From: Devosia geojensis
Lineage (GTDB): Bacteria; Pseudomonadota; Alphaproteobacteria; Rhizobiales; Devosiaceae
Assembly (NCBI RefSeq): GCF_000969415.1
Contig: NZ_JZEX01000104.1
Span: 1-64,000 of the forward strand
DNA: 64,000 bases
Direction: 5' to 3'
The translations under genes were made by a program, and so were the position numbers. Under the pieces are notes generated by a model that saw nothing but the letters and a program-made list of their open reading frames with translations, was not told the DNA's origin and did no database searches. This document shows positions 45,097 through 54,339 of this stretch, piece by piece (position 1 is the first letter of the stretch; each line of letters opens with the position of its first letter).

Positions 45097-46395
45097 ATGA
45101 AACTATGGACCAAGGGTCTCGCGGCCCTCGCATTGGGAGTTGCGCTCGCAACGCCCGCGCTCGCCCAGGAGGCGGCAACCGGGGCGGCGACGCCCAACAC
45201 CGAGATCTCGGGCACGATCAGCGTCTGGACGTGGCCCAACAACGACCGCACGTTCGCCGCGCTCATGCCGACGTTCAACGCGGCCTATCCCAACATCACC
45301 GTCAACGTGCAGGGCTTTCCCAACGCCAACGACGCCTATCTCAACAACCTGCAGCGCGCGCTTTTGAGCGGCAGCGGACCGGACGTGGCGATGATTGAGA
45401 TCGCGCAGCTGGCGCTCCTGCGCGAGCGCCCGCAATGGGTCGATCTCGCCCAGGCGCCCTACAACGCCGGCGAGTTCATCGAGGATTTTGCCCCCTTCAC
45501 CGTCTCCAACGTGACGCTGCCGGACGGCAAGATCGTCGCGCTCCCGAAGCACACCGGGCCGGGCGGCATGTTCTACCGCCGCGATATCTTCGAGGAAGCG
45601 GGCCTGCCCACCGACCCGGCGGAAGTCGCCGAGCTCCTCTCTGACTGGGATGCGTTCATCGAAGAGGGCAAGAAACTGGTCGTGCCCAACGAGCGCTGGC
45701 TCATCGGCAATGGCGAGGAGATCCTGCGCGCCATGATCGCCCAGACCGGCATCAGCTATTTCGATGCCGAGGGCAATTTGCAGTTCGACCAGCCGGTGTT
45801 CCGCGAGGCGCTGGAGCGCGTGCGTGAGGCCGGCGAAGCCGGGCTCATCTCGCCCTTCACCGCCTGGTCGCCCGAATGGCAGGGCGCCTTCCAGCGCGGG
45901 CAGCTCGCCACCGTCCTCTACGGCAACTGGTTCGGCGGGCTCCTGAAGCGCGCCTATGCCACCGACCAGTCGGGCCAGTGGGCGGTCGCTGCGGCGCCGG
46001 GCACCGAGGGCAACCGCTCGTTCAACAGCGGCGGCGACTATATCGGCATTCTCGAGACCTCGCAGAACAAGGAAGCCGCCTGGGCGTTCGTCCACTGGCT
46101 CGTCACCAATGACGAGAGCCTGAAGCAGCAGTACCAGAACGACGACCTCTACCCGGCCTATATGCCAGCCCTCGAGCAGGACTGGATGAACTTCGCCGAC
46201 CCTTACTACGGCGAGCAGAACGTCAACGAGATCTTCGCGCCGGTCCAGGCCGAGCTGATCCCGGTCGAGCTCGACGCGCGCGACACCGTCGCCATCGCCG
46301 CCATGCGCACCGCCATCAACAACGTCGCGCGCGGCGTCGCGACGGTCGACGAGGCGCTCGCCGCCGCCAAGGCCGAAGTCGAAGCCAGGATGTAG
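45097..46395 (+). CDS. Sugar ABC importer (CUT1) extracellular binding protein
   Basis: The 432-residue protein has a signal peptide (MKLWTKGLAALALGVALATPALAQ) and a family 1 binding fold: TISVWTWPNNDRTFAALMPTFNAA, LSGSGPDVAMIE, LPKHTGPGGMFYRRDIFEEAGLP and NKEAAWAFVHWL. The ATG at 45097 is preferred to the one at 45091 because GGAGG lies at a proper distance only from the former. It follows the two permease genes, an unusual place for the binding protein, and a strong hairpin comes after it. Confidence 0.88.
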   Translation: MKLWTKGLAALALGVALATPALAQEAATGAATPNTEISGTISVWTWPNNDRTFAALMPTFNAAYPNITVNVQGFPNANDAYLNNLQRALLSGSGPDVAMIEIAQLALLRERPQWVDLAQAPYNAGEFIEDFAPFTVSNVTLPDGKIVALPKHTGPGGMFYRRDIFEEAGLPTDPAEVAELLSDWDAFIEEGKKLVVPNERWLIGNGEEILRAMIAQTGISYFDAEGNLQFDQPVFREALERVREAGEAGLISPFTAWSPEWQGAFQRGQLATVLYGNWFGGLLKRAYATDQSGQWAVAAAPGTEGNRSFNSGGDYIGILETSQNKEAAWAFVHWLVTNDESLKQQYQNDDLYPAYMPALEQDWMNFADPYYGEQNVNEIFAPVQAELIPVELDARDTVAIAAMRTAINNVARGVATVDEALAAAKAEVEARM

Positions 46396-46414
46396 GCCAG
46401 GCACCATTCCTTCC

Positions 46415-46437
46415 GGCGGGCGCGTGGCGCGCCCGCC
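46415..46437 (+). terminator. Intra-operon hairpin after the binding-protein gene
   Basis: A perfect 10-bp stem, GGCGGGCGCG/CGCGCCCGCC, has a TGG loop and lies 20 bp after the stop codon, with no T-run. It is probably an attenuator or mRNA-stability element before the glycosidase gene. Confidence 0.6.
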
Positions 46438-46467
46438 GTCCCACGTTCATCGGCAAGGTTCTGCGAA

Positions 46468-49167
46468 ATGCTCTTTTCCACCCCGCTCGACGGCGAATGG
46501 TCCTTTGCGCTCGATCCGCAAGGTCGCGGTGAGGCCGAAGCCTGGTTCAAGGGCGAGCTCTCCGACACCATCCGTCTGCCCGGCAGCGTCGACGAGGCCA
46601 AGAAAACGCCGCTGACCACCGGCCGCACCATGGCGCATCTAAGCCGGCGCCACCCATATGTCGGCAAGGCCTGGTACGCGCGTGAGTTCGAGGTTGCGGC
46701 GGAGGCCGACGGGCTTTTCCACCACCTCGCGCTCGAGCGTCCGCATGGTGAGGTCAACGTCTGGGTCGATGGCCTGAAGATCGGCCGCGACGAGAGCCTT
46801 TCGACGCAGAACCGCTTCCTCATCGGTCCGCTCGCCGCCGGAAAGCACCGCGTGGTCCTGATGATCGACAACTCCCGCTTCGAGGCGGTCGGTGACGCCA
46901 TCGCGCGCAACGGCATGCCCGATGTCGCGCATTCCAAGACCGAGCACACGCAGACCAACTGGAACGGCGTCGTCGGATACCTGCGCATCGAGGCGGCGCG
47001 CGCCTCCATTGCCCGGGTCGACGTCTTCGCGCCGGACCACAAGGCGCGGGTGCGGATCGAGCTCGACGCCTTCGATCCCGATAACCGCTGGCCGCTCTAC
47101 TGGACCGAGCCGCATGAAGACCGGCTCAAGCTCCGCTTCGCGTTCGGCGACGGCACAGCGCCGCTGGAGCTCACGCACCCCGTCACCATCGACAGCGGCT
47201 ATACGCCCGTCGAGATCGAGGTCGACCTGCCGGGCGAAGCTCGCCATTGGGACGAGTTCGCCCCCGTCGTCCATCGCCTCACCGTCGAGTGGCTGCGCGA
47301 CGGCGTCCCGCAGGACCGGCGCGCCGTCGCCTTCGGCATCCGCAGTTTCCGCCGCGAGGGCAGGCGGCTGACGCTCAACGGGCGGCCGGTGTTCCTGCGC
47401 GGCACGCTTGATTGCTGCATCTTCCCGCTGACCGGCTACCCGCCCACCGACCACGCCGGCTGGCGCAAAGTCTTCGGCACGGCCAAGGCTTACGGCCTCA
47501 ACCACATCCGCTACCATTCCTATTGCCCGCCGCGCGCCGCTTTCGAGGTCGCCGACGAGATGGGCATGCTCCTCCACGTCGAGACGCCGGTCTGGCCGGT
47601 GCTCGGTTCCGACCCCAATCTCGATCGCTATATCCGCGCCGAGGCCGAGCGGATCGTTGCCGACTACGGCAACCATCCGAGCTTCGTGATGCTGTGCGTC
47701 GGCAACGAACTCAACGGCTCGGGCCTCCACCCCTTCATCGAGCGCTTCGTCGACGAGTGGAAGGCGCGCGATGACCGGCGCGTCTATACGGGCGGCTCCG
47801 GCTGGCCGACGATGAAGCGCGCCGACTACATCTCCAAGCCGGAGCCGCGCAACCAGCGCTGGGGCGAGGGCCTCGACGGGCGCCTCAATGCGCGTCCGCT
47901 CGAAACCCTGACCGACTGGAGCGAGTGGCGCGACAGCGTGCCCATGCCCCTCGTCAGCCACGAGACCGGCCAGTGGTGCGTCTATCCCAACCTCGAGGAG
48001 ATCGAGAAGTACACCGGCGTCCTCGAGGCGCGCAATTTCATCATGGTGCGCGACGACCTCGAGAAGAAGGGCCTGCTGCCGCTGGCGCGCGACTATATGC
48101 TCGCGAGCGGCGCGTTGCAGACCGCCCTCTACAAGGAGGAGATGGAAGCGGCGCTCCGCACCCGCGACTTCCCCGGCACGCAGCTCCTCGGCCTCCAAGA
48201 TTTTCCGGGGCAGGGCACCGCCCTCGTCGGCGTCGTCGATTCCTTCTGGGACGAGAAGCCTTACGTCATGCCCGAGCAGTTCCGCGAGTTCTGCGCGCCG
48301 ATCGTGCCGTTGGTGCGCGCGGAGAGGTTCGTCTGCGAGGCCGGCGAAACCTTCGCCGCCGACGTGCAGGTGGCCCAGTTCGGCCCGGCCGATCTCGATG
48401 GGCCGCGCATCGCCTGGTCGCTCAACGACGGCGGGACTGCCGTTGCCTCGGGCGTGCTCGAACCCGGCAAGCTCACGACCGGCCATCTCCACGACGTCGG
48501 CCGCATCGAGGTCGCGACGGACGGCCTCGTGGCTCCAGGTCGCTATGAGCTCGTGGTTGCCGTCGAGGGCACGGAGTACCGCAACCGCTGGGGCGTCTGG
48601 GTTATGCCCGCCGACAAGGCGGCCGCGCCCGTCACCATTGTCGATGCCCTCGACGATGCCATCCTCGCCCGCGTCGCCGCCGGCGAGACCATCGTCTTCA
48701 GCCCGGCGCCGGATGCGATGCAGCCCAACGCCGCGCTCGGCCACACCTCATCCTTCTGGAACACGCTCTGGACCGACGGACAGGAGCCGCACACGCTTGG
48801 CCTCCTCAACGAGACGGACCATCCGGTCTTTACGCAGTTCCCCATCGCCCGCCACAGCGACTGGCATCTTTGGGAGCTGACGTTCAAGCGTCGCGCCCTC
48901 GACATCGCCGGCATCGGCTTTGCCCCGATCATCCGGGTCATCGACGACTGGAACGAAAACCGCGACCTCGTGATGCTGGCCGAGGCACGGGTCGGCAAGG
49001 GCCGGCTCATTGTTTGCGCCATCGACCTCGAGAGCGATCTTTCGGGCCGTCCCGTCGCGCGCGCATTGCGCAAGGCGCTTGCCAACTATGCGGCGAATGG
49101 CCAAACCCGGGGACCGGTGGTCGAGGCCGAAGCGGTCTCGGCCTGGTGGGAAAGGATCAAGGCATGA
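46468..49167 (+). CDS. GH2-type glycoside hydrolase
   Basis: The 899-residue protein has the GH2 layout: an N-terminal sugar-binding sandwich (HPYVGKAWYAREFEV, EVNVWVDGLKIGRDE), an immunoglobulin-like middle, and a TIM barrel with the acid/base in CVGNELNGSG near residue 411 and the nucleophile in LVSHETGQWCVYPN near 497. The blocks CCIFPLTGYPPTD and DFPGQGTALVG mark a subgroup that I recall from plant-glycan degraders but whose substrate I cannot name. There is no signal peptide. Its place in a unit with a galactonate-dehydratase-like enzyme favours a beta-galactoside; beta-glucuronide or others remain open. The ATPase gene overlaps its stop by 4 bp. Confidence 0.82.
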   Translation: MLFSTPLDGEWSFALDPQGRGEAEAWFKGELSDTIRLPGSVDEAKKTPLTTGRTMAHLSRRHPYVGKAWYAREFEVAAEADGLFHHLALERPHGEVNVWVDGLKIGRDESLSTQNRFLIGPLAAGKHRVVLMIDNSRFEAVGDAIARNGMPDVAHSKTEHTQTNWNGVVGYLRIEAARASIARVDVFAPDHKARVRIELDAFDPDNRWPLYWTEPHEDRLKLRFAFGDGTAPLELTHPVTIDSGYTPVEIEVDLPGEARHWDEFAPVVHRLTVEWLRDGVPQDRRAVAFGIRSFRREGRRLTLNGRPVFLRGTLDCCIFPLTGYPPTDHAGWRKVFGTAKAYGLNHIRYHSYCPPRAAFEVADEMGMLLHVETPVWPVLGSDPNLDRYIRAEAERIVADYGNHPSFVMLCVGNELNGSGLHPFIERFVDEWKARDDRRVYTGGSGWPTMKRADYISKPEPRNQRWGEGLDGRLNARPLETLTDWSEWRDSVPMPLVSHETGQWCVYPNLEEIEKYTGVLEARNFIMVRDDLEKKGLLPLARDYMLASGALQTALYKEEMEAALRTRDFPGTQLLGLQDFPGQGTALVGVVDSFWDEKPYVMPEQFREFCAPIVPLVRAERFVCEAGETFAADVQVAQFGPADLDGPRIAWSLNDGGTAVASGVLEPGKLTTGHLHDVGRIEVATDGLVAPGRYELVVAVEGTEYRNRWGVWVMPADKAAAPVTIVDALDDAILARVAAGETIVFSPAPDAMQPNAALGHTSSFWNTLWTDGQEPHTLGLLNETDHPVFTQFPIARHSDWHLWELTFKRRALDIAGIGFAPIIRVIDDWNENRDLVMLAEARVGKGRLIVCAIDLESDLSGRPVARALRKALANYAANGQTRGPVVEAEAVSAWWERIKA

Positions 49168-50225
49168 CGGCAATCGAGCTGCGCGGTGTGGAGAAATCGT
49201 TCGGCGCCAACAAGGTCATCCACGGCGTCGACCTTGCCATCGAGGACGACGAGTTCTGCGTCTTCGTCGGCCCTTCCGGGTGCGGCAAGTCCACGCTCTT
49301 GCGCATGATCGCCGGCCTTGAGGATGTCACCGCCGGCGAGATCGCTATCGACGGGCAGGTGGTCAACGACGTCGAGCCGTCCGCCCGGCGCCTCGCCATG
49401 GTCTTCCAGTCCTACGCGCTCTATCCGCATATGAGCGTACGCCAGAACATGAGCTTCGGGCTGCGCATGACCGGCACCAGCAAGGAGGAGGCGGACCGGC
49501 GCGTGCTCGACGCCGCCCGCATCCTGCAGCTCGACGAGCTCATGAACCGCAAGCCCGCCCAGCTTTCCGGCGGCCAGCGCCAGCGCGTCGCCATCGGGCG
49601 CGCCATCGTGCGCCAGCCGCGCGCCTTCCTCTTCGATGAACCGCTCTCGAACCTCGATGCGGAGCTGCGGGTGCAGATGCGCGTCGAGATCGCCAAACTC
49701 CACCGCGACCTCGGCGCGACGATGATCTACGTCACCCACGACCAGGTCGAAGCGATGACGCTCGCCGACAAGATCGTGGTGCTGCGCGCCGGCCGCATCG
49801 AGCAGGCCGGCAGCCCGACCGCGCTCTATGCCGATCCCGACAACACGTTCGTTGCCGGCTTCATCGGCAGCCCCAAGATGAACATGCTCTCCGGCACCGC
49901 CAATGCCGACGGCACCGTCGCGTTCGGCGGCATTTCCATAGCTACGGCTGTCGCCGGCAAGCTCGCCGGCCAGCCCGTCACCGTCGGCATCCGCCCGGAG
50001 CAGTTCGACGAGGCCGGCATCGGCGGCGCCGATCTATCCGTCTCGGTCGATGTCGTCGAGAACCTCGGCGGCACCTCTGTCGCCTACGCACGCATGAGCG
50101 ATGGGCAATCCATCGTCATCGAGCAGCGCGGCGGCGACCGCGCCAAGCCCGGCGAGCGCATCACCGTCGGCTTCAAGCCGGCCGACGCGCTGATCTTCGA
50201 TGAGGCGGGCAAGCGGGTGCGGTAG
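49164..50225 (+). CDS. Sugar ABC importer ATPase (UgpC/MalK type)
   Basis: The 353-residue ATPase has Walker A GPSGCGKST (about residue 36), Q-loop MVFQSYALYPH, signature LSGGQRQRVAIGRAIV, Walker B AFLFDEPLSNLDAELR and H-loop YVTHDQVEAMTLADK. The C-terminal regulatory domain has FIGSPKMNM and VGIRPEQF. It starts inside the glycosidase stop codon (ATGA) and completes the importer 43260-46395. Its stop codon abuts the stop of the convergent RraA gene with no gap. Confidence 0.92.
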   Translation: MTAIELRGVEKSFGANKVIHGVDLAIEDDEFCVFVGPSGCGKSTLLRMIAGLEDVTAGEIAIDGQVVNDVEPSARRLAMVFQSYALYPHMSVRQNMSFGLRMTGTSKEEADRRVLDAARILQLDELMNRKPAQLSGGQRQRVAIGRAIVRQPRAFLFDEPLSNLDAELRVQMRVEIAKLHRDLGATMIYVTHDQVEAMTLADKIVVLRAGRIEQAGSPTALYADPDNTFVAGFIGSPKMNMLSGTANADGTVAFGGISIATAVAGKLAGQPVTVGIRPEQFDEAGIGGADLSVSVDVVENLGGTSVAYARMSDGQSIVIEQRGGDRAKPGERITVGFKPADALIFDEAGKRVR

Positions 50226-50972
50226 CTACAACGGCTTCACCGGGTTGAGCTTCCTCCACTCCTCATATTCGCCGCGCGCGTCGGCATGGAGCGGATAGTA
50301 CCGCTGTAAAGGCGCGCCTTCCTTCAGTTTCATGCGGGAGAAATCCTCCCACTCATGGTGCTCGGCCGCCTTGGCGATGACTTCGGGCGCCAGCGCCACC
50401 GGCAGCACCACGGCGCCGTCGTCGTCGGCAACGATGATGTCGCCGGGCATCACCGTCACTCCGCCGCAGGCGATCGGCACGTTGACGGCGAACGGCATCA
50501 GGCCGGTCTGTGTATGGAAGTTCGGTGTCCAGCCGCGCACCCAGAGCGGCAGGTCGAGCTTTTTGAGGTTCGGGTAATCGCGCAGGCATCCGTCGATGAT
50601 CATGCCGGCCCCGCCCCGGCCCTTGAAGTAGGTCGACATCATGTCGCCGAAGACGCCGGCGGTCATGTCGCCGCGCCCGTCGACCACCACGATATCGCCG
50701 GCCTGCACATGGTAGAGCACGTGCCGGTGGAGCTGCTTTTCCGGATCGGAATACTCGCCCTCGCCGTAAAGGTCCTCGCGCTTGGGCATGAACTGCAGCG
50801 TCAGCGCAGGACCGACGACGGACTTGCCCGGATTCCAGCTTACGGGCCCCATGATATGCGGGTTGCGGATGCCCATGTGGCCGAGCGTGCCGGCGACGGT
50901 TGCCGCGCCGATGCCTTTCAGCGCCTCGATGATTTCCCTCGGCGGCCGTACGATGTCGGGCGTATGCGTCAT
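50226..50972 (-). CDS. RraA-family protein, candidate class II aldolase for keto-deoxy acids
   Basis: The 248-residue protein matches the RraA / HMG-CHA aldolase fold: VVDGRGDMTAGVFGDMMSTYFKGRG, then AGMIIDGCLRDYPNL with the Arg-Asp pair that in the aldolases binds substrate and metal, and VMPGDIIVADDDGAVVLP. Keeping that pair argues for catalysis rather than only RNase E binding. It is last in the leftward operon that also has an enolase-superfamily dehydratase, so cleavage of a 2-keto-3-deoxy acid to pyruvate plus an aldehyde is plausible. AGGAG lies before the ATG. Confidence 0.8.
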   Translation of the reverse strand: MTHTPDIVRPPREIIEALKGIGAATVAGTLGHMGIRNPHIMGPVSWNPGKSVVGPALTLQFMPKREDLYGEGEYSDPEKQLHRHVLYHVQAGDIVVVDGRGDMTAGVFGDMMSTYFKGRGGAGMIIDGCLRDYPNLKKLDLPLWVRGWTPNFHTQTGLMPFAVNVPIACGGVTVMPGDIIVADDDGAVVLPVALAPEVIAKAAEHHEWEDFSRMKLKEGAPLQRYYPLHADARGEYEEWRKLNPVKPL

Positions 50973-51004
50973 GGCTCAAATCTCCTTGAGAAAAACGTGC
51001 GCGG

Positions 51005-52159
51005 CTACCAATTGGTGATAGACCCGTCGATACGCCGCAGATGCGGGGCTTCCCAGAACTTGAAGCTCTGCTTCTTGACCAGCTCCTCGTCGACCTCGAC
51101 GCCGAGGCCGGGGGTCTCCGGCACCTTGTAGACGGCGCCCTCGAGCCGGGGCTGGACGGGGAAGATCTCGGCATTGTCGAACCCGTGGTAGAGCTCGCCG
51201 GGCGAGGCGCGCGTCTCGAGCCAGGAGAAGTTGGCGACGGCCGCCGCGAAATGGATGGTCGCCGCCGTGCAGATCGGCCCCAGCGGGTTGTGCGGCATCA
51301 TGTCGACGTAATGGGCCTCGCTCCAGCCGGCGACCTTCATGGCTTCGGTGAGGCCCCCGACATTGCACACGTCAATGCGGTTGAACTGGTGGATGTTGCG
51401 CTCGATGTAGGGCAGGAACTGCCATTTGCTGGCGAACTCCTCGCCGATGGCGAAGGGGACGTCCGTCATCTTGCGCAGCGCCTCGTAGGCCTCCGGCGTC
51501 TCGTCGCGGATCGGCTCCTCGAGGAAATCGAGCGTGCCCGAGGGCATTTTCTGGCAATAGCTCGCGGCCTCGGCGACCGACAGGCGATGGTGGTAGTCGA
51601 CGCCGAGCACCACCTCGTCACCCAGCTCCTCGCGCGCCTTGACGCACCATTTGGCGGTCTCGGCGATGCTCTGGCGCGGCTCGTAGATGCCGCGGCTGCC
51701 ATGGTCGGCGGGAAAGAGGCGGATGGCGGTCCAGCCGCCGGCCATCAGTTCCCTCGCCTGCTCGATCATCTCCGGCCCGCAGGGCCCGCGGGTGGTGGCG
51801 AAGGTCGGGATATGGTTGCGCTGCTTGCCGCCGAGAAGCTCATAGACCGGCACGCCGAGCGCCTTGCCCTTGATGTCGTGGAGCGCGATGTCGATGGCCG
51901 AGATCGCGGCGGTCAGCACGCGTCCGCCCTCGAAATACTGGCTGCGGTACATTTCCTGCCACAGCGCGCCGATCGCCATCGGGTCGCGTCCGATGAGGAA
52001 TTCGCGGTAGTGCTTGATGGCGCCGACGACGGCCTTCTCGCGGCCGGACAGGCCGCTCTCGCCCCAGCCATGGATGCCCTCATCGGTCTCGATCTTGACG
52101 ATGAGCTGGTTACGGGTGCCGACCCAGACGGGGTAAGGCAGGATAGCGGTGATTTTCAT
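51005..52159 (-). CDS. Enolase-superfamily sugar-acid dehydratase (leftward operon)
   Basis: The 384-residue mandelate racemase/muconate lactonizing-type enzyme has an N-terminal capping domain (MKITAILPYPVWVG, DEGIHGWGESGLSGRE) and a barrel with metal blocks LGVDYHHR, FLEEPIRDE and AIGEEFAS, VCNVGGLTEAM, then the likely base in MMPHNPLGPICTA. It ends PGLGVEVDE and GSITNW. The motif set is near the galactonate/mannonate dehydratase group and near the enzyme at 41957, but the ligand-specific residues differ, so another aldonate is expected. It lies 32 bp upstream of the RraA-family gene and downstream of an inverted repeat. Confidence 0.82.
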   Translation of the reverse strand: MKITAILPYPVWVGTRNQLIVKIETDEGIHGWGESGLSGREKAVVGAIKHYREFLIGRDPMAIGALWQEMYRSQYFEGGRVLTAAISAIDIALHDIKGKALGVPVYELLGGKQRNHIPTFATTRGPCGPEMIEQARELMAGGWTAIRLFPADHGSRGIYEPRQSIAETAKWCVKAREELGDEVVLGVDYHHRLSVAEAASYCQKMPSGTLDFLEEPIRDETPEAYEALRKMTDVPFAIGEEFASKWQFLPYIERNIHQFNRIDVCNVGGLTEAMKVAGWSEAHYVDMMPHNPLGPICTAATIHFAAAVANFSWLETRASPGELYHGFDNAEIFPVQPRLEGAVYKVPETPGLGVEVDEELVKKQSFKFWEAPHLRRIDGSITNW

Positions 52160-52184
52160 TTATTGGCCTGATGGACGAAGAAGG

Positions 52185-52315
52185 AAGGCCCCCTCACCCG
52201 GCCCTTCGGGCCGACCTCTCCCCCGAGGGAGAGGTGAAGGGGCATCGGGGCTGAGCCACCAACACCTCTCCCTTTGGGGGAGAGGTCGCCGCGCAGCGGC
52301 GGGTGAGGGGGCCTT
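52185..52315. repeat. Large inverted repeat element inside the leftward operon
   Basis: Perfect 16-bp outer arms, AAGGCCCCCTCACCCG (52185-52200) and its complement (52300-52315), enclose inner hairpins (GGCCCTTCGGGCC, ACCTCTCCCCC/AGAGGT). It lies between the ATPase gene and the dehydratase gene and is of a kind scattered between rhizobial genes. Confidence 0.8.
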
Positions 52316-52339
52316 TCTCGAGATAAAGGACCTGTCCAA

Positions 52340-53440
52340 TCATGCCGCCTTCAGCGCGTTGGTGGTCTGGCCGTCGAAGAGGTGCAGGCGCTGCTGGTCG
52401 AACTCGACGAAGACCTCCTCGTCCGGCGCGATCGGGGCGGTCGGCTCGAGGCTGACATTGACCACGGCGCCGCTGACGAAGACCTGGGCGAAAGTGACGT
52501 CGCCGGTCGGCTCGACCGTATAAACCTTGCCGGGCACGCTTCCCGCCACCGGCGACTTGTGCAGCTTCAAGGTCGAGTGCCGCGCGCCCAGCACCACGGT
52601 GCCCTGGGAGGATGCCGTCGCTTTCCTGGCGTTCTGGGCCGAAAGCGGCAGCTCCCAGCCTTCCTCGGGGCTCTTCAGCGCCACGTCCGTGCCCTTGCCC
52701 ACCACGTCGAGCGGGATGAGGCTCATGGCCGGGCTGCCGACGAAGCTGGCAACGAACGTGTTGACCGGGTTGGCGAAAACATTGGCGGGCGAGTCGTACT
52801 GCTGGAGGACGCCCCCATGCATCACCGCCATCTTGTCGGCCATGGTCACGGCCTCGAGCTGGTCGTGGGTGACGTAGATGACGGTAGCGTTGAGGTTGTG
52901 GTGGAAGCGCTTGATCTCGGAGCGCATGGCGACACGCAGCTTGGCGTCGAGGTTGGAGAGCGGCTCGTCCATCAGGAACACCGCCGGATCGCGCACCAGC
53001 GCGCGTCCCAGCGCCACGCGCTGCTGCTGCCCGCCCGAGAGTTCGCGCGGGCGGCGCTCCAGCAGGTGCGTGATGTCGAGGATCTTGGCCGCCTGCATCA
53101 CCTTTGCTTCGATCTCGGCCTTCGGGAGCTTCCTCATCTGCAGGGGGAAGGCGAGATTCTTGAACACCGACTTGTTGGGGTAGAGCGCGTAGTTCTGGAA
53201 CACCATGGCGATGTCCCGGTCCTTGGGGTCGAGGTCGTTGACGATGCGGTTGCCGATCGAGATGTCGCCGCCCGACATTGGGATGAGCCCGGCGACGAGG
53301 TTGAGCGTCGTCGTCTTGCCGCACCCGGACGGGCCGACGAGGGCGACGAATTCGCCGTGCTCGACGGTGAAGGAGACGTTGTTGACGGCATAGAGGCTGC
53401 CGTAGTTCTTCATGACGTCCTTGAGGACCACCTCGGCCAT
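52340..53440 (-). CDS. Sugar ABC importer ATPase (UgpC/MalK type)
   Basis: The 366-residue ATPase has Walker A GPSGCGKTT (about residue 38), Q-loop MVFQNYALYPNKSV, signature LSGGQQQRVALGRALV, Walker B VFLMDEPLSNLDAKLR and H-loop YVTHDQLEAVTMADK. The C-terminal domain is a TOBE-type module (FVGSPAMSLIP, VFVEFDQQRLHLFD). GGAG precedes the ATG at 53440. The open frame continues upstream to 54862 but that part is antisense-like shadow of the permease genes, not a fusion. Confidence 0.9.
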   Translation of the reverse strand: MAEVVLKDVMKNYGSLYAVNNVSFTVEHGEFVALVGPSGCGKTTTLNLVAGLIPMSGGDISIGNRIVNDLDPKDRDIAMVFQNYALYPNKSVFKNLAFPLQMRKLPKAEIEAKVMQAAKILDITHLLERRPRELSGGQQQRVALGRALVRDPAVFLMDEPLSNLDAKLRVAMRSEIKRFHHNLNATVIYVTHDQLEAVTMADKMAVMHGGVLQQYDSPANVFANPVNTFVASFVGSPAMSLIPLDVVGKGTDVALKSPEEGWELPLSAQNARKATASSQGTVVLGARHSTLKLHKSPVAGSVPGKVYTVEPTGDVTFAQVFVSGAVVNVSLEPTAPIAPDEEVFVEFDQQRLHLFDGQTTNALKAA

Positions 53441-53451
53441 GGGACGAACTC

Positions 53452-54336
53452 CTAATGCTTGACCGCACCCTCGGTGAGGGCGCGCACGAAATATTTCTGC
53501 AGGACGAGGAACAGCACCACGACCGGCACGCTCATCATGAACGTCGCCGCCATCAGGCCCGGCCAGTCGGTGGCGAACTCGGTGAAGAACCGCTGGATGC
53601 CGACCGGCAGCGTCATCTGGTGGTCGCGCGACAGGAACGTGTAGGCGTAGACGTATTCGTTCCAGGCGCCGATGAACGAGAAGATCGAGGTGGCGATGAT
53701 GCCCGGCGTCGAGAGCGGCATGACGATGAAGAGGAACGCCTGGAAGCGCGTCGCCCCGTCGATGCGCGCCGCCTGCTCCAGCTGGATGGGGATGTTGTCG
53801 TAAAAGCCCTTCAGGAGCCAGATCGAGAGCGGCAGGCCGAAGGTGAGGTAGGTCAGGATCAGCGAGCCGTGGGTGTTGACCAGCCCCATCCAGCGCATCA
53901 GCAGGAAGAGGGGCATGAGGAACACCACCGCCGGGAACATGTTGCGCACCAGGACCGCAAAGAACAGGAAGTTGCGGCCGGGAAAGCGGAAGCGCGAGAA
54001 GGCGTAGGCCGCCGGCACCGCCACCACGACCCCGAGGATGGTGGTCAAGAGCGAGACGTAGAAGCTGTTCCAGAAATAGCGCAGGAACTCCTGGCCGATG
54101 CGGTTGCGCGGATCGAGAAGCTTGAAATAGTTGTTGAGCGTCGGCTCGGTTGGCCACCATTGCGGCGGGTACTGCATGGCCGCGAACTGGGACTTGACCG
54201 AGGTCAGCACCATCCAGGCCATGGGCAGGACGGTAAAGAGCAGGAGGAACGTCAGGAAGAACCGGCCGGCCCAGCGCCACCAGTCGATGGGTTTCCGGAC
54301 GACGGGGCGGATCGCGGTTTCGGAGATCGTCGCCAT
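53452..54336 (-). CDS. Sugar ABC importer (CUT1) permease, MalG-like
   Basis: The 294-residue protein has six helices after a cytoplasmic leader. The EAA loop is IPIQLEQAARIDGATRFQAFLFIVMPLS near residue 187, and FSFIGAWNEYVYAYTFL is the MalG-type block. The C-terminus RALTEGAVKH is typical. It starts 3 bp after the MalF-like gene and ends 11 bp before the ATPase gene. Confidence 0.9.
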   Translation of the reverse strand: MATISETAIRPVVRKPIDWWRWAGRFFLTFLLLFTVLPMAWMVLTSVKSQFAAMQYPPQWWPTEPTLNNYFKLLDPRNRIGQEFLRYFWNSFYVSLLTTILGVVVAVPAAYAFSRFRFPGRNFLFFAVLVRNMFPAVVFLMPLFLLMRWMGLVNTHGSLILTYLTFGLPLSIWLLKGFYDNIPIQLEQAARIDGATRFQAFLFIVMPLSTPGIIATSIFSFIGAWNEYVYAYTFLSRDHQMTLPVGIQRFFTEFATDWPGLMAATFMMSVPVVVLFLVLQKYFVRALTEGAVKH

Positions 54337-54339
54337 TGG

